64,000 nucleotides of DNA from Duganella sp. BJB476 (GTDB lineage: Bacteria; Pseudomonadota; Gammaproteobacteria; Burkholderiales; Burkholderiaceae_D). The DNA is taken from positions 248,001-312,000 of the forward strand of contig NZ_QVIO01000001.1 of NCBI RefSeq assembly GCF_003416895.1, read 5' to 3'. Numbering within the stretch: position 1 is the stretch's first letter; each line of letters opens with the position of its first letter. This document shows, piece after piece, positions 63,145 to 64,000 of this stretch. Under the pieces are notes generated by a model that had not been told where the DNA came from, did not search any database, and worked only from the letters and a program-made list of their open reading frames with translations. The position numbers and the translations under genes are program-made.

Positions 63145-64000
63145 GTGGTGAATGAAATCAAAACAGCGGGCGCATTGAACGTAGCGACCTGGTTCAAATC
63201 GCCCAGATCCAGCATCATCTCGTTTGTGTTGGTTCTATTGATCGGAAACACTCCGGTACAGGCCGAGACCTGGCAACCGTCGTCGGGACAGGTGCAGGTG
63301 CCGATCTGGCCTGGCGCGGTACCTGATGCGATATCCGCTCCGAAGGCGGAGTCTGTTGCTCCCGGCGCCGGACACGGAGGATGGATCCAGGCTCGCGATG
63401 TCAACCAACCGACCATGACGGTGTACGCGCCCAAGGGCCAGAGCACCGGGGCGGCGGTGGTGGTATTTCCCGGCGGCGGATTCAAGGTGCTGGCCATGGA
63501 TTTGGAGGGCACGGAAATCTGCGACTGGCTGACATCGCGCGGCATCACCTGCGTGCTGCTCAAGTACCGCGTCCCCAACGGTAACCATTACTGGGACGAG
63601 AAATGCCATTGCCACGTGACGCCCAAGGTTCCGCGCGCGCTGCAGGACGCGCAGAGGACGATCAAGCTGGTTCGGTCCAGGGCTGAGGAGCTGCACATCA
63701 ATCCCGGCAAAATCGGCGTGATCGGCTTCTCGGCAGGCGGCTATCTGGTGGCGCAGACCAGCAACATTTTGGCGCCGATTTACAAGCCGGTCGATGAGAT
63801 TGACAAGGTCAGCAGCCATCCCGACTTTGCCATTGCGCTGTATCCGGGCCACCTGTGCCGCGCCGGCGGCAAGTTCGATTCCGGCATCCGCGTCACCGGG
63901 CAGGCGCCGCCGACGTTCCTGTTGCAAGCCTGGGATGATCCCGTCGATCCGATCTGCAACAGCACGCTCTATGCGCAGAAGCTAGACCAGGCGGGCGTAT
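63145..64000 (+). CDS. Exported alpha/beta hydrolase, BD-FAE/acetylxylan-esterase-like (3' end cut)
   Basis: Open from the GTG at 63145 (or 63148) to the end of the window, 285 codons; GAGGAG at 63128-63133 lies 11-14 bases upstream. A hydrophobic segment (SSIISFVLVLLIGNTPVQAE) looks like a signal. Oxyanion strand VVVFPGGGFK, nucleophile in IGVIGFSAGGYLVAQ, and DPVDPICN nearing the acidic residue are alpha/beta-hydrolase landmarks of the BD-FAE branch of carbohydrate esterases. The C-terminus, including the catalytic His, lies beyond the window. It would deacylate a glycan or related ester in the envelope. Confidence 0.82.
   Translation, partial: MVNEIKTAGALNVATWFKSPRSSIISFVLVLLIGNTPVQAETWQPSSGQVQVPIWPGAVPDAISAPKAESVAPGAGHGGWIQARDVNQPTMTVYAPKGQSTGAAVVVFPGGGFKVLAMDLEGTEICDWLTSRGITCVLLKYRVPNGNHYWDEKCHCHVTPKVPRALQDAQRTIKLVRSRAEELHINPGKIGVIGFSAGGYLVAQTSNILAPIYKPVDEIDKVSSHPDFAIALYPGHLCRAGGKFDSGIRVTGQAPPTFLLQAWDDPVDPICNSTLYAQKLDQAGV

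Overview
The window is GC-rich, densely coded chromosomal DNA that looks like a betaproteobacterium of the Oxalobacteraceae (Massilia/Duganella/Janthinobacterium type). The clues are an uninterrupted nuoA-N operon that ends in a DUF2818 gene, tpiA-secG-tRNA-Leu directly upstream of nuo, a PEP-CTERM exported protein, and paired TonB-dependent receptors with glycan enzymes. This placement is inferred from gene content, not from a database search. Both edges cut a gene.

Region 1 (1-20800) is a glycan-utilisation locus on the + strand. It holds the end of a FucP/NagP-type sugar permease, a GH5 mannanase-like enzyme, a complete CUT1 ABC importer (binding protein, two permeases, MalK-type ATPase), two tandem TonB-dependent receptors and a GH20 beta-hexosaminidase. 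An orphan sugar-binding protein follows, overlapped by an OmpR-type regulator and its histidine kinase, then a NagX-like membrane acyltransferase and a GH18 lipoprotein. The likely flow is glycan cleavage at the surface and in the periplasm, entry through the receptors, ABC or MFS uptake, and control by the local two-component system. A direct-repeat motif with 10-bp spacing occurs twice before the ABC operon and twice before the nagX-like gene, and is a candidate operator for that regulator.

Region 2 (20900-25320) has small or uncharacterised exported proteins (a small exported peptide, a DUF2807 protein, a Sel1-repeat protein), a quinone oxidoreductase, tpiA, secG and tRNA-Leu(GAG).

Region 3 (25400-41000) is the 14-gene respiratory complex I operon nuoABCDEFGHIJKLMN plus DUF2818, followed by a NUDIX hydrolase. 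NuoL carries a histidine/acid-rich insertion.

Region 4 (40900-47700) contains a putative metalloprotease, ispD and ispF, a BrnT toxin paired with a DUF433 protein whose start lies inside the toxin gene, an SDR with a degenerate active site divergent from a LysR regulator, and an MFS efflux pump divergent from a TetR regulator with visible operators.

Region 5 (47800-57700) contains a PEP-CTERM protein, a terminator and a perfect 40-bp inverted repeat, an FHA membrane protein coupled to a trypsin-like protease, ribA, pirin/LysR, an HDOD protein coupled to a PAS-GGDEF-EAL protein, and a glutathione transferase.

Region 6 (57700-64000) contains two overlapping genes of unknown function, a SYLF lipoprotein, a cysteine-free glutaredoxin-like protein coupled to a PPC/DUF296 protein, a protealysin-like M4 protease with its emfourin inhibitor, a DUF4188 protein and a truncated alpha/beta hydrolase.

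I see no rRNA, CRISPR array, prophage or intact insertion sequence. The single stretch over 300 bases without a protein gene (24972-25432) holds tRNA-Leu with its promoter and terminator, plus short direct repeats.
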